Assembly: GCF_011046485.1 (NCBI RefSeq)
Contig: NZ_CP049256.1
Location: 2,356,001-2,420,000 of the forward strand
DNA: 64,000 bases
Direction of reading: 5' to 3'
DNA from: Microbacterium sp. 4R-513
GTDB lineage: Bacteria; Actinomycetota; Actinomycetes; Actinomycetales; Microbacteriaceae
Under the pieces are notes generated by a model. That model was not told where the DNA came from. It saw only the letters and a program-made list of their open reading frames with translations, and made no database searches. The number at the start of each line of letters is the position of its first letter. The first letter of the stretch is position 1. Positions 8,793 through 17,847 of this stretch are shown here, piece after piece. The translations under genes were made by a program, and so were the position numbers.

Positions 8793-8845
8793 AGATCGCA
8801 CGGATGACCGTTCCCGCGCATGCGCGGTGGTGATTCGTGCGATCT
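8793..8845. repeat. 53-bp palindrome between convergent genes
   Basis: An almost continuous inverted repeat: outer arms AGATCGCACGGAT / ATTCGTGCGATCT and a perfect central palindrome CCGCGCATGCGCGG. It lies between the gabD-like stop (8763) and the stop of the reverse TPR-like gene (8869). It could form a hairpin on either strand and act as a bidirectional terminator. The size and symmetry also fit a dispersed REP-type element. Confidence 0.6.
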
Positions 8846-8868
8846 CGGCTTCCAGCGCTTGGGGGTCC

Positions 8869-9498
8869 TCAGCGGCCGTACGCGTCGAGTGAGGCCCTGG
8901 CTTCGGCCAGGGCCTCGTCGGCCCACTCCACCTGTTGCTCGGTGCCCCAGCGCACGGCGGCGTCCTTCGCGCGCTCGAACTCGGCGATCGCCGAGACGAC
9001 GTCGCCGCCGTCGAACAGCGCCCAGCCGCGATTGCTGTGCAGCCCGACGCGCCACCGTAGGGTGCGCGGGTCGTCGACGCCGTCCAGGTGCGCGAGCGCC
9101 CGGTCCGTCCACTGCGCGCCGTTCGCCGGATCGGCGATCGCGAGCATGTGCAGCGCGTCGACGAGCAGGAAGTCCAGTCGAGCGGATGCCGCGGCCTCCG
9201 CCGCCTCTCGGAAGAGCGGCACCGCGGCCACGACATCGCCGGCCGAGTTGCGGAGCCGTCCGCGCTCGAGCGCGACCCGTGTCCGGACCTCCGGCGCATA
9301 CGACGCGATGGCGTCAAGCACGCCCTCCGCGTCGTCGAACTTTCCCTGGAGTCCGAGGGCGCGTCCGACCTGGGTCTCGAGCTCGGCGCGGGCCGAGGCA
9401 TCCGCCTCCGCATCGGCCGCGAGGCGGAGCCGCGTCTCGGATCCGGCGGCGTCGGAGAAGTCCCAGAGGTCGTCGAGCCGCTGCTGCGTGATGGCCAC
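8869..9498 (-). CDS. TPR-like hypothetical protein
   Basis: 209 residues of alanine-rich helical repeats with TPR-like spacing, for example EAAEAAASARLDFLLVDAL and LHSNRGWALFDGGDVVSAIA. No catalytic motif, signal peptide or membrane segment is seen. Its likely role is protein-protein scaffolding, but the partner is unknown. The GTG at 9496-9498 (VAITQQRLDDLWDF) was chosen because codons upstream read through the tRNA-Trp promoter and the tRNA itself. It is divergent from tRNA-Trp and convergent with the gabD-like gene. Confidence 0.65.
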   Translation of the reverse strand: MAITQQRLDDLWDFSDAAGSETRLRLAADAEADASARAELETQVGRALGLQGKFDDAEGVLDAIASYAPEVRTRVALERGRLRNSAGDVVAAVPLFREAAEAAASARLDFLLVDALHMLAIADPANGAQWTDRALAHLDGVDDPRTLRWRVGLHSNRGWALFDGGDVVSAIAEFERAKDAAVRWGTEQQVEWADEALAEARASLDAYGR

Positions 9499-9536
9499 GA
9501 GTGGGATGGTATTCGTCCTCCGGGCTCTCCGCCGGG

Positions 9537-9566
9537 TTCGCGGGTCGCAGAGGCATGCCGTACACT
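9537..9566 (+). promoter_or_regulatory. Likely promoter of tRNA-Trp/secE/nusG
   Basis: TACACT at 9561-9566 matches the actinobacterial -10 consensus. A weak -35 (TTCGCG, 9537-9542) lies 18 bp upstream. Transcription would start near 9573, about 105 bp before the tRNA. Confidence 0.45.
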
Positions 9567-9678
9567 GGAGAGTGCAGTTGAAGTCTGCAATCTTTCGCCG
9601 TGCCCGGGTTCCCGGGCAAAGCCCCTCAGTGACAGGACACGGCGGACGAGTGCGGGCATCCGAGGCCTCAGGGTCTCT

Positions 9679-9751
<73 letters not shown>

Positions 9752-9787
9752 CGCGTCAGCTCGAGCTGGCACACGGAAGGTAATCAG

Positions 9788-10072
9788 GTGGGTTCGATGG
9801 TTCAAGACGAGCCGAAGGGCGAGGTCGTCGCCAAGTCAGAGGCGACCGCACCCCGCGAGAAGAGGCTGGGCTTCTTCGCGCGCATTGCGCTCTTCATCCG
9901 TCAGGTGTTCGCCGAGCTTCGGAAGGTCGTCACCCCGACCCGCCAGGAGCTCGTGAAGTTCACGGCGGTCGTTCTCGCATTCGTCGTCGTCATGATGGCG
10001 CTCGTCTACGGCCTCGACCTGCTGTTCGTCTGGCTGACGACCGTCGTCTTCGGCGTGCCGGCTGGGGCTTGA
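9788..10072 (+). CDS. secE: Preprotein translocase subunit SecE
   Basis: 94 residues with one C-terminal membrane helix (about 62-90, [19 protein letters not shown]) preceded by the conserved amphipathic segment [20 protein letters not shown]. This is the single-span SecE form that clamps SecY in the SecYEG channel. A GTG at 9788 follows GGAAGG at good spacing and was chosen; an ATG at 9797 is an alternative start. It sits between tRNA-Trp and nusG, as in most bacteria. Confidence 0.95.
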   Translation: MGSMVQDEPKGEVVAKSEATAPREKRLGFFARIALFIRQVFAELRKVVTPTRQELVKFTAVVLAFVVVMMALVYGLDLLFVWLTTVVFGVPAGA

Positions 10073-10139
10073 GCATCCACCTGGATCGCGACGCGGGCGG
10101 GGACGAAGCATCCCGAGCCCACGAACGGAAGTGAACGAA

Positions 10140-11351
10140 GTGTCTGAAAGATATGTCGACGACGCCGATTGGGCGACGGCTGCCGAGCAGTCCTCCGAGG
10201 ACGACGAAGCCCAGGAGGGCAACGTCCTGGCCTACGAGGAGCACTCGGTCGAGCCGGCCGAGCACACCGCTCTGCACGTCGTGGATGACTCCGACGACGA
10301 CGAGGACCTCGCCGACCTGGACGACATCGACATCGACGACCCGGAGGCCGACGCGATCGTGAACGATGCACTGAATCTTGACGAGGCGGCCGAGACCGAG
10401 GCCGCCGCTGAAGTCCTCAACGACTCCATCGCCGAGGAGGTGGCCGACCGCGAGGCCGCCGCCGCCGAGGATGTCGCGCCCTACGACGGCCCCGACGTGA
10501 ACGGCGAGCCGGACGAGCCCGTGCTGAGCGAGGAGTTCCGTGCCGAGCTCGCGGAGGCCGAGGACGAGGTCGACGAGACCGAGGCATCCGTCTCGCCCGC
10601 CGACGCCGCCGAGGCGTCCGTCGACGTGGACGCCGCCGATGACGAGACGGGGGACGGCGAGTACGCCGTCGGCTCCGCCGCGGACGCCGCTGACGTCGAC
10701 GCGGACGCCGAGGAGTCCGACGAGGACGAAGACCCGTACGAGGCTTTCCGCGCCGAGCTGCGCACCCTCCCGGGCAAGTGGTACGTCATCCACTCCTACG
10801 CCGGTTTCGAGCGCAAGGTGAAGGCCAACATCGAGCAGCGCAAGTCGACGCTCGAGGTCGAGGAGGAGATCTACCAGATCGAGGTCCCCATGGAGGACGT
10901 CGTGGAGATCAAGAACGGCCAGCGCAAGATGGTCACGCGCGTCCGGATCCCCGGCTACGTCCTCGTGCGCATGGAGCTCAACGAAGACACGTGGTCGGTC
11001 GTGCGTCACACGCCGGGCGTCACGGGCTTCGTCGGCAACGCGCACAACCCGACGCCCCTCCGCTTCGAGGAGGCCTTCAACATGCTGAAGAGCCTGGTGG
11101 AGATCAAAGAGACCGTGCCCGCCAAGGCCGGCGCCGCCAAGAAGGGCGCCGCGGCCGCTGCCCGCGTCATCCCCGCCGAGGTCGACTTCGAGGTGGGCGA
11201 GACCATCACGATCAAGGAGGGCTCGTTCGCGGGTCTTCCCGGCACGATCAGCGAGATCAAGCCCGAGAGCGGCAAGCTCACGGTCCTCGTCTCGCTCTTC
11301 GAGCGCGAGACCCCGGTCGAGCTGTCGTTCGACCAGGTCACCAAGCTTTAA
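10140..11351 (+). CDS. nusG: Transcription termination/antitermination factor NusG with long acidic N-terminus
   Basis: 403 residues. The C-terminal half is ordinary NusG: the NGN domain begins near residue 210 ([20 protein letters not shown]) and the KOW domain begins near residue 350 ([18 protein letters not shown]). About 205 extra N-terminal residues are rich in Asp, Glu and Ala with no evident fold; actinobacterial NusG proteins often carry an acidic extension, but this one is long. It binds RNA polymerase and couples to ribosomal protein S10 or Rho. GTG 10140 is preferred because CGGAAG ends 9 nt before it, whereas the GTG at 10131 has no room for a ribosome-binding site. Confidence 0.95.
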   Translation: MSERYVDDADWATAAEQSSEDDEAQEGNVLAYEEHSVEPAEHTALHVVDDSDDDEDLADLDDIDIDDPEADAIVNDALNLDEAAETEAAAEVLNDSIAEEVADREAAAAEDVAPYDGPDVNGEPDEPVLSEEFRAELAEAEDEVDETEASVSPADAAEASVDVDAADDETGDGEYAVGSAADAADVDADAEESDEDEDPYEAFRAELRTLPGKWYVIHSYAGFERKVKANIEQRKSTLEVEEEIYQIEVPMEDVVEIKNGQRKMVTRVRIPGYVLVRMELNEDTWSVVRHTPGVTGFVGNAHNPTPLRFEEAFNMLKSLVEIKETVPAKAGAAKKGAAAAARVIPAEVDFEVGETITIKEGSFAGLPGTISEIKPESGKLTVLVSLFERETPVELSFDQVTKL

Positions 11352-11454
11352 GACTTCCTGGGGCTCGTCCCCGGGGGAACCGCTGCTCGGAGATGCCGAG
11401 TGTGCGGGAGAACGGATCGCCGCGAGGCATCCGCTCGATGGAAAGGAAAGAAGA

Positions 11455-11886
11455 ATGGCACCGAAGAAGAAGGTGACCGGCCTGATCAAGCTTCAGATCA
11501 ACGCCGGTGCAGCCAACCCGGCGCCGCCGATCGGCCCCGCGCTCGGTCAGCATGGCGTCAACATCATGGAGTTCTGCAAGGCGTACAACGCCGCGACGGA
11601 GTCGCAGCGCGGCAACGTCATCCCCGTGGAGATCACCGTCTACGAGGACCGCAGCTTCACGTTCATCCTGAAGACCCCGCCGGCCGCCGAGCTCATCAAG
11701 AAGGCCGCAGGCCTTCAGAAGGGCTCGAAGACGCCGCACACGGTCAAGGTCGGCAAGCTCACCAAGGAGCAGGTCCGCCAGATCGCCGAGCAGAAGCAGC
11801 CCGACCTGAACGCGAACGACATCGAGGCCGCCTCGAAGATCATCGCCGGCACCGCCCGTTCCATGGGCATCACGGTCGAGGACTGA
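11455..11886 (+). CDS. rplK: 50S ribosomal protein L11
   Basis: 143 residues, full length. Conserved features are the N-terminal [20 protein letters not shown] segment, the linker, and the C-terminal rRNA-binding domain (ITVEDX end). L11 forms the GTPase-associated centre with 23S rRNA and L10. GAAAGGAAAGAAG precedes the ATG. It is 103 bp after nusG and 14 bp before rplA, so it probably belongs to the same transcription unit. Confidence 0.98.
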   Translation: MAPKKKVTGLIKLQINAGAANPAPPIGPALGQHGVNIMEFCKAYNAATESQRGNVIPVEITVYEDRSFTFILKTPPAAELIKKAAGLQKGSKTPHTVKVGKLTKEQVRQIAEQKQPDLNANDIEAASKIIAGTARSMGITVED

Positions 11887-11900
11887 GGGGAGTAGGGAAA

Positions 11901-12590
11901 ATGGCTACCAAGTCCAAGGTCTACGAGGCCGCGGCGACGAAGATCGACCGCGACAAGTTCTACACGCCGTCCGAGGCTGTCGCCCTCGCGAAGGAGACCG
12001 GCTCGAAGAGGTTCGACTCGACAGTCGAGGTCGCGCTGAAGCTCTCGGTCGACCCCCGCAAGGCCGACCAGATGGTGCGCGGCACCGTCATCCTCCCGCA
12101 CGGCACCGGCAAGACGGCGCGCGTCATCGTCTTCGCGACGGGTCCGGCCGCCGAGGCCGCGATCGCCGCGGGCGCCGACGAGGTCGGCGGCGCCGAGCTC
12201 ATCGAGAAGGTGGCGGGCGGCTACACGTCGTTCGACGCGGCCGTCTCGACGCCCGAGCTCATGGGCCAGGTCGGCCGTCTGGGCAAGGTGCTGGGTCCCC
12301 GCGGACTCATGCCGAACCCGAAGACCGGCACCGTGACCCCCAACCCGGCCAAGGCCGTGGAGGAGATCAAGGGCGGCAAGATCGAGTTCCGCGTCGACAA
12401 GCACGCCAACGTGCACTTCGTCGTCGGCAAGGCGTCCTTCTCGCAGGAGCAGCTCGACGAGAACCTGAAGGCCGCGATCGACGAGATCGTCCGCCTGAAG
12501 CCGTCGAGCTCCAAGGGCCGATACATCCAGAAGGGTGCGGTGTCGACCACGTTCGGCCCCGGCATCCCGCTGGACGTCAACTCGTTCTGA
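11901..12590 (+). CDS. rplA: 50S ribosomal protein L1
   Basis: 229 residues, full length. The L1 signature around [19 protein letters not shown] is intact. L1 binds 23S rRNA at the E-site stalk and in many bacteria represses its own rplKA mRNA. The ATG follows a GGGGAGTAGGGA stretch 14 bp after rplK. A strong hairpin follows the stop at 12605-12640, closing the unit. Confidence 0.98.
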   Translation: MATKSKVYEAAATKIDRDKFYTPSEAVALAKETGSKRFDSTVEVALKLSVDPRKADQMVRGTVILPHGTGKTARVIVFATGPAAEAAIAAGADEVGGAELIEKVAGGYTSFDAAVSTPELMGQVGRLGKVLGPRGLMPNPKTGTVTPNPAKAVEEIKGGKIEFRVDKHANVHFVVGKASFSQEQLDENLKAAIDEIVRLKPSSSKGRYIQKGAVSTTFGPGIPLDVNSF

Positions 12591-12604
12591 CGCTCACCGA
12601 CTCA

Positions 12605-12640
12605 CCGAAGAGGCCTCGCCACACGGCGGGGCCTCTTCGG
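12605..12640 (+). terminator. Terminator after rplA
   Basis: Arms CCGAAGAGGCCTCGCC and GGCGGGGCCTCTTCGG pair over 16 bp with one G-U wobble and a 4-nt ACAC loop. It lies 15 bp after the rplA stop. The T-tract is weak, as usual in high-GC actinobacteria. Confidence 0.85.
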
Positions 12641-12786
12641 CTTCCCGCCCTGGGACCGACCGAGCTTCCGAAGTCGAGCGGAACCGTCGCACAGCGTAAT
12701 CGAATCCGTCCCCGCGCCACCGCCGGGGTTACCGTTGACGCTTCGCCCACGGGCGAACGCACCGACACAGCATCTAGGAGATCTTC

Positions 12787-13605
12787 ATGTCCCGCCGCCG
12801 CGCCATCGTCCTCACCGCGCTCGCCGCAGCATCCGTCGCCTTCCTCACCGCGTGCAGCTCGGGCAGTGCTGCGCCCGCGGCTTCGAGCGGAGCGGCCGCC
12901 GACGACGACTTCGGCCTCGTGACGCCCGGCACGCTCACCGTCGCGACCGAAGGCACGTACCGCCCCTTCAGCTACCACGACGAGGGCTCAGGCGACCTCA
13001 CCGGCTACGACGTCGAGATCATCCAGGCGGTCGCCGACAAGCTCGACCTCGACATCCAGTTCCAGGAGACCCAGTGGGACGCGATCTTCGCGGGCCTGGA
13101 CGCGGGTCGCTTCGACGTCATCGCCAACCAGGTGTCGATCAACCCCGAGCGGGAGGCGAAGTACCTCTTCAGCGAGCCGTACACGGTCTCGCCCGGCGTC
13201 ATCGTCGTAAAGGACGGCGACGACTCGATCAAGAGCTTCGACGACCTCGCCGGCAAGACGACGGCCCAGTCGCTCACGAGCAACTGGTACGAGCTCGCCC
13301 AGAAGAGCGGCGCGCAGGTCGAGGCCGTCGAGGGCTGGGCTCAGGCCGTCGCGCTCCTGCAGCAGGGTCGCGTCGACGCCACGGTCAACGACAACCTGAC
13401 CTTCCTCGACTACGAGAAGACCAACGGGCCGACCGGCCTGAAGATCGCCGCCGAGACCGACGACAAGGCCGAGAACGCGCTCGCCTTCACGAAGGACAAG
13501 CAGGCTCTGGTCGACGCCGTCGACAAGGCCCTCGACGAGCTGCGCGCGGACGGCACTCTCGCGCAGATCAGCGACAAGTACTTCGGTGCCGACGTCTCCC
13601 AGTGA
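12787..13605 (+). CDS. Polar amino-acid (cystine-type) ABC transporter substrate-binding lipoprotein
   Basis: 272 residues. A lipoprotein signal peptide ends at the lipobox LTAC (Cys near residue 22). The rest is a family 3 solute-binding protein (SBP_bac_3) from about residue 45, with the typical start [20 protein letters not shown] and [20 protein letters not shown]. The pattern is closest to cystine/polar amino-acid binders of the FliY/TcyA group; ligand assignment is inference. CTAGGAG lies 6 nt before the ATG. It overlaps the permease start (GTGA) and is first of a three-gene import operon. Confidence 0.88.
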   Translation: MSRRRAIVLTALAAASVAFLTACSSGSAAPAASSGAAADDDFGLVTPGTLTVATEGTYRPFSYHDEGSGDLTGYDVEIIQAVADKLDLDIQFQETQWDAIFAGLDAGRFDVIANQVSINPEREAKYLFSEPYTVSPGVIVVKDGDDSIKSFDDLAGKTTAQSLTSNWYELAQKSGAQVEAVEGWAQAVALLQQGRVDATVNDNLTFLDYEKTNGPTGLKIAAETDDKAENALAFTKDKQALVDAVDKALDELRADGTLAQISDKYFGADVSQ

Positions 13606-14294
13606 TCATTGAGGCTGTGACAGGTCCCGCGGCGACGCCGTGGGACCTGTTCCTCAGCTCCTTCTGGCCCATCACGCTCGCGGGCCTGACGGGCACCATC
13701 CCGCTCGCGGTCATCTCCTTCGTGGTGGGGCTCGCCATCGCGCTCGCGATCGCGCTCATGCGCATCTCGCGCAACCGCGTGCTCTCGAACATCGCGCGCT
13801 TCTACGTCTCGGTGATCCGCGGCACGCCGCTGCTCGTGCAGCTCTTCGTGATCTTCTACGGCCTGCCCTCGATCGGCGTCGTCCTCGACCCCTGGCCGAG
13901 CGCGATCATCGCCTTCTCACTCAACGTCGGCGGCTACGCGGCCGAGATCATCCGGGCCGCCGTGCTCTCGGTCCCGCAGGGGCAGTGGGAGGCCGCGTAC
14001 ACGATCGGGATGCCTCGGCGCACGGCGCTCGCCCGCATCATCCTGCCGCAGGCTGCCCGGGTGTCGGTGCCACCGCTGTCGAACACCTTCATCTCGCTCG
14101 TGAAGGACACGTCGCTCGCATCGCTCATCCTCGTGACGGAGCTGTTCCGGCGGGCGCAGGAGATCGCGGCCTTCAGCCTCGAGTTCATGGTCATCTACCT
14201 CGAGGCTGCGCTGATCTACTGGCTCTTCTGCCTCGTGCTCTCCGCCGGGCAGGGTGTCCTGGAGAGGAGACTGGATCGCTATGTCGTCCACTGA
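13602..14294 (+). CDS. Polar amino-acid ABC transporter permease
   Basis: 230 residues with about five membrane helices. The HisM-type inner-membrane signature is present: the EAA loop near residue 125-160 ([20 protein letters not shown]) and [17 protein letters not shown] earlier. It would form the channel, probably as a homodimer because only one permease gene is present. GTG 13602 overlaps the binding-protein stop; GTG 13617 is an alternative start. The stop overlaps the ATPase start region by 14 bp. Confidence 0.88.
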   Translation: MIIEAVTGPAATPWDLFLSSFWPITLAGLTGTIPLAVISFVVGLAIALAIALMRISRNRVLSNIARFYVSVIRGTPLLVQLFVIFYGLPSIGVVLDPWPSAIIAFSLNVGGYAAEIIRAAVLSVPQGQWEAAYTIGMPRRTALARIILPQAARVSVPPLSNTFISLVKDTSLASLILVTELFRRAQEIAAFSLEFMVIYLEAALIYWLFCLVLSAGQGVLERRLDRYVVH

Positions 14295-15084
14295 GGATCC
14301 GCTCGCGCCGTCCGCCCCCACGGACGACACACCGCTGCTGCACGCCCGGGGGCTCCGCAAGAGCTTCGGCGCCCACGAGGTGCTGAAGGGCATCGACTTC
14401 GAGCTGCGTCGCGGAGAGGTCGTCGTGCTCATCGGGCCCAGCGGCTCCGGTAAGACGACGGTGCTCCGCTCGCTCAACGGGCTCGAGACCCCTGATGCCG
14501 GGACCATCGCTGTCGACGGCGGTCCGACCATCGACTTCGCGTCACCGGTACGGCCGGTCGACCGCTTCGCCCTGCGCGATCGCTCGGCGATGGTCTTCCA
14601 GCACCACAACCTCTTCCCGCACCTCACCGTGCTGCAGAACGTCATCGAGGGACCCGTCCGCGTGCAGAAGATCCGCAAGGCGGATGCGATCGCTCAGGCG
14701 GAGGCGCTGCTGGACCGGGTCGGCCTCGCCGAGAAGCGCGACATCTACCCGTTCCAGCTGTCGGGCGGACAGCAGCAGCGGGTCGGGATCGTCCGGGCCC
14801 TCGCCCTCCGCCCCGACCTCCTGCTCTTCGACGAGCCGACGAGCGCTCTCGACCCCGAGCTCGTGGGCGAGGTGCTCAAGGTCGTCAAGGAGCTCGCCGA
14901 CGAGGGCTGGAGCATGGTCGTCGTGACCCACGAGCTCGGCTTCGCGCGCGAGGTCGCCGACGAGGTGCTCTTCCTCGACGGCGGCGTCGTGGTCGAGCGG
15001 GGGCATCCCTCGCAGGTCTTCACCGCCCCCAAGGAGGAGCGCACGCGCCGCTTCCTCGACCGGCTGCTGCGACCTCTGGATTGA
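14281..15084 (+). CDS. Polar amino-acid ABC transporter ATP-binding protein
   Basis: 267 residues. Walker [16 protein letters not shown] near residue 50, Q-loop [13 protein letters not shown], signature [16 protein letters not shown], Walker [13 protein letters not shown] and a switch histidine in [12 protein letters not shown] are all intact. It matches the GlnQ/TcyC class that powers amino-acid uptake. The ATG at 14281 was chosen over one 27 bases upstream because it follows the permease reading frame closely and matches family length. The gene ends the operon. Confidence 0.9.
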   Translation: MSSTEDPLAPSAPTDDTPLLHARGLRKSFGAHEVLKGIDFELRRGEVVVLIGPSGSGKTTVLRSLNGLETPDAGTIAVDGGPTIDFASPVRPVDRFALRDRSAMVFQHHNLFPHLTVLQNVIEGPVRVQKIRKADAIAQAEALLDRVGLAEKRDIYPFQLSGGQQQRVGIVRALALRPDLLLFDEPTSALDPELVGEVLKVVKELADEGWSMVVVTHELGFAREVADEVLFLDGGVVVERGHPSQVFTAPKEERTRRFLDRLLRPLD

Positions 15085-15212
15085 CGGATGCCGCGGCCCG
15101 CGCCGCGGTGCCGGGCGGCCCGCAGCGGTCGAGCGCCGGGTGCACGTGGGTCCGCGATTCTGCGGCCGTCGTTCTGACGACGGCACCGCCTCGGGCGAGT
15201 AGCGTCGAAGGC

Positions 15213-16259
15213 ATGTCGCGCGCACTGCAGGACCTCCTCGGGATCGATGAGCCGATCGTGCTCGGACCGTTCGGCGGGCTCTCGTCGGTGACGCTGACCG
15301 TCGGGGTGAGCCGGTTGGGCGGTCTGGGGTCGTACGGGCTCTACGGCTACACGCCCGAGCGGATCCACGAGACCGTCGCGCAGCTCCGGGCGGCGACGGA
15401 CCGGCCGTTCGCGGTCAACCTCTGGCTGCCGACGGGCGATGAGGTCACGCCCTCCGCCGTCGAGCTCGGCCCGGCACTCGCCGCCGCCGCGCCGCTGTTC
15501 GAGGCGGCGGGTGTCGAGGCGCCCCGCCCTCCGGCGGCCTTCCTCCCTCCGATCGGAGATCAGCTGCAGGCGGTGCTGGATGCCGCGCCCGCCGTGCTCT
15601 CTGTTGTGTTCGGAGTCCCGGAGCCGTGGCTCGTCGAGGCGGCGCGCGCGCGAGGCATCCGTCTCGTCGGAACCGCGACGAGCGTCGCCGAGGCCCGCGA
15701 GCTCGACGAGGCGGGCGTCGACGCGATCGTCGCGACAGGGGCCGAGGCGGCCGGCCACCGGGTCTCGTTCCTCCGCCGCGCGGAGGACTCGCTCGTCGGC
15801 ACGTTCGCGCTCGTGCCGCAGGTCGTCGACGCGGTCGGGGTGCCGGTGATCGCGGCCGGGGGCATCGCAGATCGGCGCGGGGTCGCTGCCGCCTTCGCGC
15901 TCGGGGCCGCGGGCGTGCAGGTCGGGACGGCCTTCCTCCGCACGCGGGAGTCCGCGGCGACCGACGCGCACCGCGCCGCGATCGGCTCGTCGACCGACAC
16001 CGAGACCGTGCTCACCCGCGCGATGAGCGGACGGCTGGCGCGAGGCATCCCGAACACCGCCATGCGGACGATCGAGACGTCGGGGGTCATCGCGCCCTTC
16101 CCCGCGCAGAACTGGCTGACGGGTGTCTTCCGCGCAGCGGCGGCGGCGAAGGGCGACGGCGAGCTGCTCTCGCTGTGGGCCGGCCAGGCGGCGGGGCTGG
16201 CCACCCGCGACACGGCGGCGGAGGTCTTCGCCGAGCTGCGCGCCGGCGTCCCGGGCTGA
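15213..16259 (+). CDS. Nitronate monooxygenase (NMO/2-nitropropane dioxygenase family)
   Basis: 348 residues in a TIM-barrel FMN enzyme pattern. IVLGPFGGLSSVTLTVGVS marks the N-terminal substrate loop and VPVIAAGGIADRRGVAAAFA with LGAAGVQVGTAFL marks the phosphate-binding end. Such enzymes detoxify nitronates such as propionate 3-nitronate. The usual substrate-side histidine seems to lie in AEAAGHRV. TAGCGT (15200-15205) is 7 nt before the ATG, which predicts a leaderless mRNA. The gene stands alone after the amino-acid importer. Substrate is not certain. Confidence 0.85.
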   Translation: MSRALQDLLGIDEPIVLGPFGGLSSVTLTVGVSRLGGLGSYGLYGYTPERIHETVAQLRAATDRPFAVNLWLPTGDEVTPSAVELGPALAAAAPLFEAAGVEAPRPPAAFLPPIGDQLQAVLDAAPAVLSVVFGVPEPWLVEAARARGIRLVGTATSVAEARELDEAGVDAIVATGAEAAGHRVSFLRRAEDSLVGTFALVPQVVDAVGVPVIAAGGIADRRGVAAAFALGAAGVQVGTAFLRTRESAATDAHRAAIGSSTDTETVLTRAMSGRLARGIPNTAMRTIETSGVIAPFPAQNWLTGVFRAAAAAKGDGELLSLWAGQAAGLATRDTAAEVFAELRAGVPG

Positions 16260-16326
16260 CGCTGTTCCGTCGCGGCGGAAGGTTCCTGTCGAGCGCCGGC
16301 AGCGCCGCACGCGTGCAGACGCCGGC

Positions 16327-16611
16327 TCAGGAGGTCGGCAGCACCTCGAAGCCTTTCTCGGCGGACGCGCCCCGGCGCGAGGCATCCGTCACCTCCGCGT
16401 TCGAGACCCGCGCACCGGGTGGGCCCTCGGCCATCCACGCCAGCACTTCGTCGACCCGGTCGTCCTCGCCCTCGAACTCCGCCTCGACGCGGCCGTCGCG
16501 GCGGTTGCGCACCCAGCCGGTGACTCCGGCCTCGCTCGCGACGATCTTCATCGTGTAGCGGTAGCCGACCCCCTGCACATCGCCCGAGATCAGGACGTGG
16601 ACGCGTCTCAT
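16327..16611 (-). CDS. acyP: Acylphosphatase
   Basis: 94 residues, the normal small alpha/beta size. The phosphate-binding loop VQGVGYRYTM with its arginine and the catalytic asparagine in GWVRNRRDGRVEAEFEG are both present. It hydrolyses carboxyl-phosphate bonds such as acetyl phosphate or 1,3-bisphosphoglycerate. The C-terminus is slightly extended compared with typical family members. It is divergent from the DUF1801 gene at 16692. Confidence 0.93.
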   Translation of the reverse strand: MRRVHVLISGDVQGVGYRYTMKIVASEAGVTGWVRNRRDGRVEAEFEGEDDRVDEVLAWMAEGPPGARVSNAEVTDASRRGASAEKGFEVLPTS

Positions 16612-16691
16612 GCCTCCATCATGCGGTGCGGTGGCGACCCCGTCACGGAATCGGGTGGTCGAGGGCGCCGGGCGGATGCCAGGATGCCTGC

Positions 16692-17045
16692 ATGGGAACC
16701 GTGGACGACTACCTCGCCGAGCTCGCACCCGAGGACCGTGCCGCGGTCGAGCGCGTCTATGCGATCGCACGCGACGAGGTGCCCGGGGCCGAGCAGGGGA
16801 CCGGCTACGGCATGCCGGCGCTCGTCTACCGCGGCAAGCCGCTGCTCTCGGTCAAGCGCACGCAGAAGCACATCGGCATCTACCCGTTCAGCCCTGAGGC
16901 CGTGTCGGCCGTCGCGGATGCTGTCGCGGGAGTGCCCGAGACCGGTCTCGACAAGGGGACGGTGCGGTTCCAGCCGGGTCATCCGCTGCCGGACGACCTC
17001 GTGCGCGCGCTGGTCGTCGCGCGCAAGGAGCAGATCGAGCGCTGA
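16692..17045 (+). CDS. DUF1801 domain protein (YdhG-like)
   Basis: 117 residues matching the DUF1801 fold: TVDDYLAELAPEDRAAVERV at the start, then GYGMPALVYRGKPLLSV and the IGIYPFSPEAV segment. Relatives include the frataxin-like iron chaperone Fra of Bacillus; function in this organism is unknown. CAGGAT at 16680-16685 lies 6 nt before the ATG. The gene ends 6 bp before the stop of the convergent lysE. Confidence 0.8.
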   Translation: MGTVDDYLAELAPEDRAAVERVYAIARDEVPGAEQGTGYGMPALVYRGKPLLSVKRTQKHIGIYPFSPEAVSAVADAVAGVPETGLDKGTVRFQPGHPLPDDLVRALVVARKEQIER

Positions 17046-17051
17046 CCCGCG

Positions 17052-17777
17052 TCAGTGCGGCAGCACGAGCGAGACGCCGAGCACGATCATCACGACGGCG
17101 ATCACGGCGTCGAGGACGCGCCATGCGCGCGGCGTCGACAGCCAGCGGCTGAGGTAGCGGGCGCCGAAGGCGAGTCCGAAGAACCACACGACGCTCGCGG
17201 TCGCTGCCCCGAGTGCGAAGAGCCAGCGGGCGTCGTGCGTATTGGCGACCGTGCCGAGCAGGAAGACCGTGTCGAGGTACACGTGCGGATTGAGCCACGT
17301 CAGGGCGAGACACGTGAGCACGACGGGAAGCGCCGCCGTTCGGGCGGCCGTCTGCACGACGTGCCGCCGACTCGCCGGGCCTTCGGTCGTCTGCGACGGC
17401 GTGTCCTGAGCTGGTCGTGCGGACGGTGGCTCGTGGGCCGGTCGTGCGGACGGATCGACGGATGCCTCGGCTCCGACATCGAGCACGTCGCCACTCGGAC
17501 GCCACGCCCGCTTCGCCGCGAGCAGCCCGTAGGCGATGAGGAACGCCGCGCCGGCCCAGCGCACGGCGTCGATGAGCCACGGCACGGCCTGCAGCACGAA
17601 GCCGACCCCCGACACGCCGAGCACGATGAGCACCGCATCGGAGACCGCGCAGATCGCCGCGACGAGGAGGACGTGCTCGCGGCGGATGCCCTGGCGCAGC
17701 ACGAACAGGTTCTGCGCGCCGATCGCGACGATGAGCGAGAGGCCGAGGCCGAAGCCGGCGAGCACGGAGGAGAGCAC
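17052..17777 (-). CDS. lysE: LysE/ArgO-family basic amino-acid exporter
   Basis: 241 residues with about six membrane segments. The N-terminal FGLGLSLIVAIGAQNLFVLR is characteristic of LysE/ArgO, and TWLNPHVYLDTVFLLG is the conserved mid-helix element. It would export lysine and arginine. The cytosolic loop (about residues 95-145) is expanded and holds a duplicated PSARPA unit. The start is GTG (17775-17777); TAGCGT on the coding strand (17784-17789) ends 6 nt before it, indicating a leaderless mRNA. It is divergent from the LysG-type regulator, as in Corynebacterium lysE-lysG. Confidence 0.92.
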   Translation of the reverse strand: MLSSVLAGFGLGLSLIVAIGAQNLFVLRQGIRREHVLLVAAICAVSDAVLIVLGVSGVGFVLQAVPWLIDAVRWAGAAFLIAYGLLAAKRAWRPSGDVLDVGAEASVDPSARPAHEPPSARPAQDTPSQTTEGPASRRHVVQTAARTAALPVVLTCLALTWLNPHVYLDTVFLLGTVANTHDARWLFALGAATASVVWFFGLAFGARYLSRWLSTPRAWRVLDAVIAVVMIVLGVSLVLPH

Positions 17778-17801
17778 GCTTCGACGCTATGCGCCACGTC
17801 T

Positions 17802-17830
17802 TCTTCAGTCCAGCTCATGGATCTTCAGTC
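17802..17830. promoter_or_regulatory. TCTTCAGTC direct repeats in the lysE-lysG promoter
   Basis: TCTTCAGTC occurs at 17802-17810 and again at 17822-17830, exactly 20 bp apart (two helical turns), between the divergent -10 elements of lysE (17784-17789) and lysG (17835-17840). This is the expected place for LysG binding; binding is inferred. Confidence 0.5.
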
Positions 17831-17847
17831 GCATTAGCATGGCTGAT

